Under the pieces are notes generated by a model, which was not told where the DNA came from, made no database searches, and worked only from the letters and a program-made list of their open reading frames with translations. Position numbers and translations under genes: made by a program. A stretch of 15,762 nt of DNA, from positions 1-15,762 of the forward strand of contig JAKVBZ010000103.1 of the NCBI GenBank assembly GCA_022448645.1. The letters run 5' to 3'. Numbering within the stretch: position 1 is the first letter of the stretch; each line of letters begins with the position of its first letter. Positions 15,272 through 15,762 of this stretch are shown one piece after another. This DNA comes from Pirellulaceae bacterium. GTDB taxonomy: Bacteria > Planctomycetota > Planctomycetia > Pirellulales > Pirellulaceae.

Positions 15272-15762
15272 TTACGGCAGCAACACACGTCCACCGCTGG
15301 CGACGATCGTCTGTCCGGTCATGAACGAAGACTCATCTGACAATAAGAAATGGACCGCGTTGGCTGCATCTTCTGGTTGACCGATGCGTTTCATGGGTGT
15401 GGCGTCAATCAGCTCGACAATGACCTCAGGACCAGCCACTTGCCGAGGCAAATCAGTGTCGGTGAGCCCAGGTGCCAGACAGTTGACGCGTATGTTGTGA
15501 GGTGCGAGTGCTTCTGCGACACCCTTAGTTAACATAATCAGCCCTGCCTTTGAGGCACCGTAAGCGATACTCTTGGGCCGAGCCCGAATACCACCAATCG
15601 AAGACACATTGACAATCCGACCGTAACCACGCTCTAACATGCTTGGCTTGACAGCCCAGATCGTGTTGAAAGCGCCAGTCAGGTTGGTATCAAGTGTCTT
15701 TTGCCACAGGTCCAACGTAAGCTGATCGTGCGACACAAATTCAAAAATACCCGCGTTATTCA
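15272..15762 (-). CDS. SDR-family oxidoreductase (FabG-like), 5' end beyond the window
   Basis: The C-terminal 163 codons of a classical short-chain dehydrogenase/reductase; the frame is open to the window edge, so the N-terminal Rossmann TGxxxGxG motif is not visible. Seen in order: NNAG at the very edge (15749-15760), DTNLTGAFNTIWA, the catalytic serine in RIVNVSSIGG, the YGASK active site (Tyr at 15560-15562, Lys at 15548-15550), NIRVNCLAPGLTDTDL, and the C-terminal LLSDESSFMTGQTIVASGG typical of FabG-like enzymes. It is an NAD(P)-dependent alcohol dehydrogenase or ketoreductase. Substrate is not determined; uronate-derived ketones and 3-oxoacyl-ACP are both possible. The codon at 15734-15736 that could be read as a start is an internal GTG (valine). 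It converges on the DUF4838 gene with a 69-base spacer and no clear terminator. Confidence 0.93.
   Translation of the reverse strand, partial: NNAGIFEFVSHDQLTLDLWQKTLDTNLTGAFNTIWAVKPSMLERGYGRIVNVSSIGGIRARPKSIAYGASKAGLIMLTKGVAEALAPHNIRVNCLAPGLTDTDLPRQVAGPEVIVELIDATPMKRIGQPEDAANAVHFLLSDESSFMTGQTIVASGGRVLLP

Noticed and set aside
15734..15736. Start codon for a short SDR protein at this position
   Set aside because: The codon is GTG within an open frame that continues upstream into the NNAG motif, so it is an internal valine and the gene is cut by the window edge.

Overview
The window looks like a piece of a chromosome from a planctomycete, probably Pirellulales-like. The indicators are a PSD1-type (DUF1549/DUF1553) gene coupled to a Tat-exported DUF1501 gene, a formylglycine sulfatase, a DUF4838 protein, a large PEP-CTERM beta-helix protein carrying a dockerin, and loosely packed genes. 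The lineage is inferred from gene content only. I see no rRNA, tRNA, CRISPR array, insertion sequence or phage gene.

Layout. Positions 2-142 hold the 3' end of an unidentified gene with a very basic tail. Positions 250-2190 (-) encode a secreted beta-helix/dockerin/PEP-CTERM protein. A 432-base divergent spacer follows. Positions 2623-3213 (+) encode a small membrane-anchored protein of unknown function. Positions 3275-8829 (+) look like a four-gene operon: PSD1-family protein, DUF1501 protein (1-base gap), an IsdG/HmoA-like haem-degrading monooxygenase homologue (20-base gap) and a divergent Ldh/MDH2-family oxidoreductase (20-base gap). A sulfatase (8973-10448, -) converges on it. A clear intrinsic terminator (10821-10853) closes a second minus-strand cluster: ECF sigma factor (12153-12719), a 67-residue one-helix membrane protein (11810-12013) and an MscS-type channel (10881-11762). 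A roughly 560-base spacer separates this from a secreted DUF4838 protein (13283-15202, +) with a good sigma70-like promoter. Last is an SDR-family reductase (15272 to past the window edge, -).

How it may work together. Sulfatase, DUF4838 protein, Ldh-like and SDR oxidoreductases, and the PSD1/DUF1501 pair are all families recurrently found in planctomycetes thought to degrade sulfated or uronate-containing polysaccharides. The window could therefore be a loose catabolic neighbourhood, but no substrate can be read from it. The sigma factor/small membrane protein/channel cluster looks like a separate envelope-stress unit. The most distinctive feature is the PSD1-DUF1501-monooxygenase-Ldh operon. 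It combines a CxxCH-bearing exported protein with a protein that keeps the Asn-Trp-His triad of haem-degrading monooxygenases, and with an oxidoreductase that has lost several family motifs.
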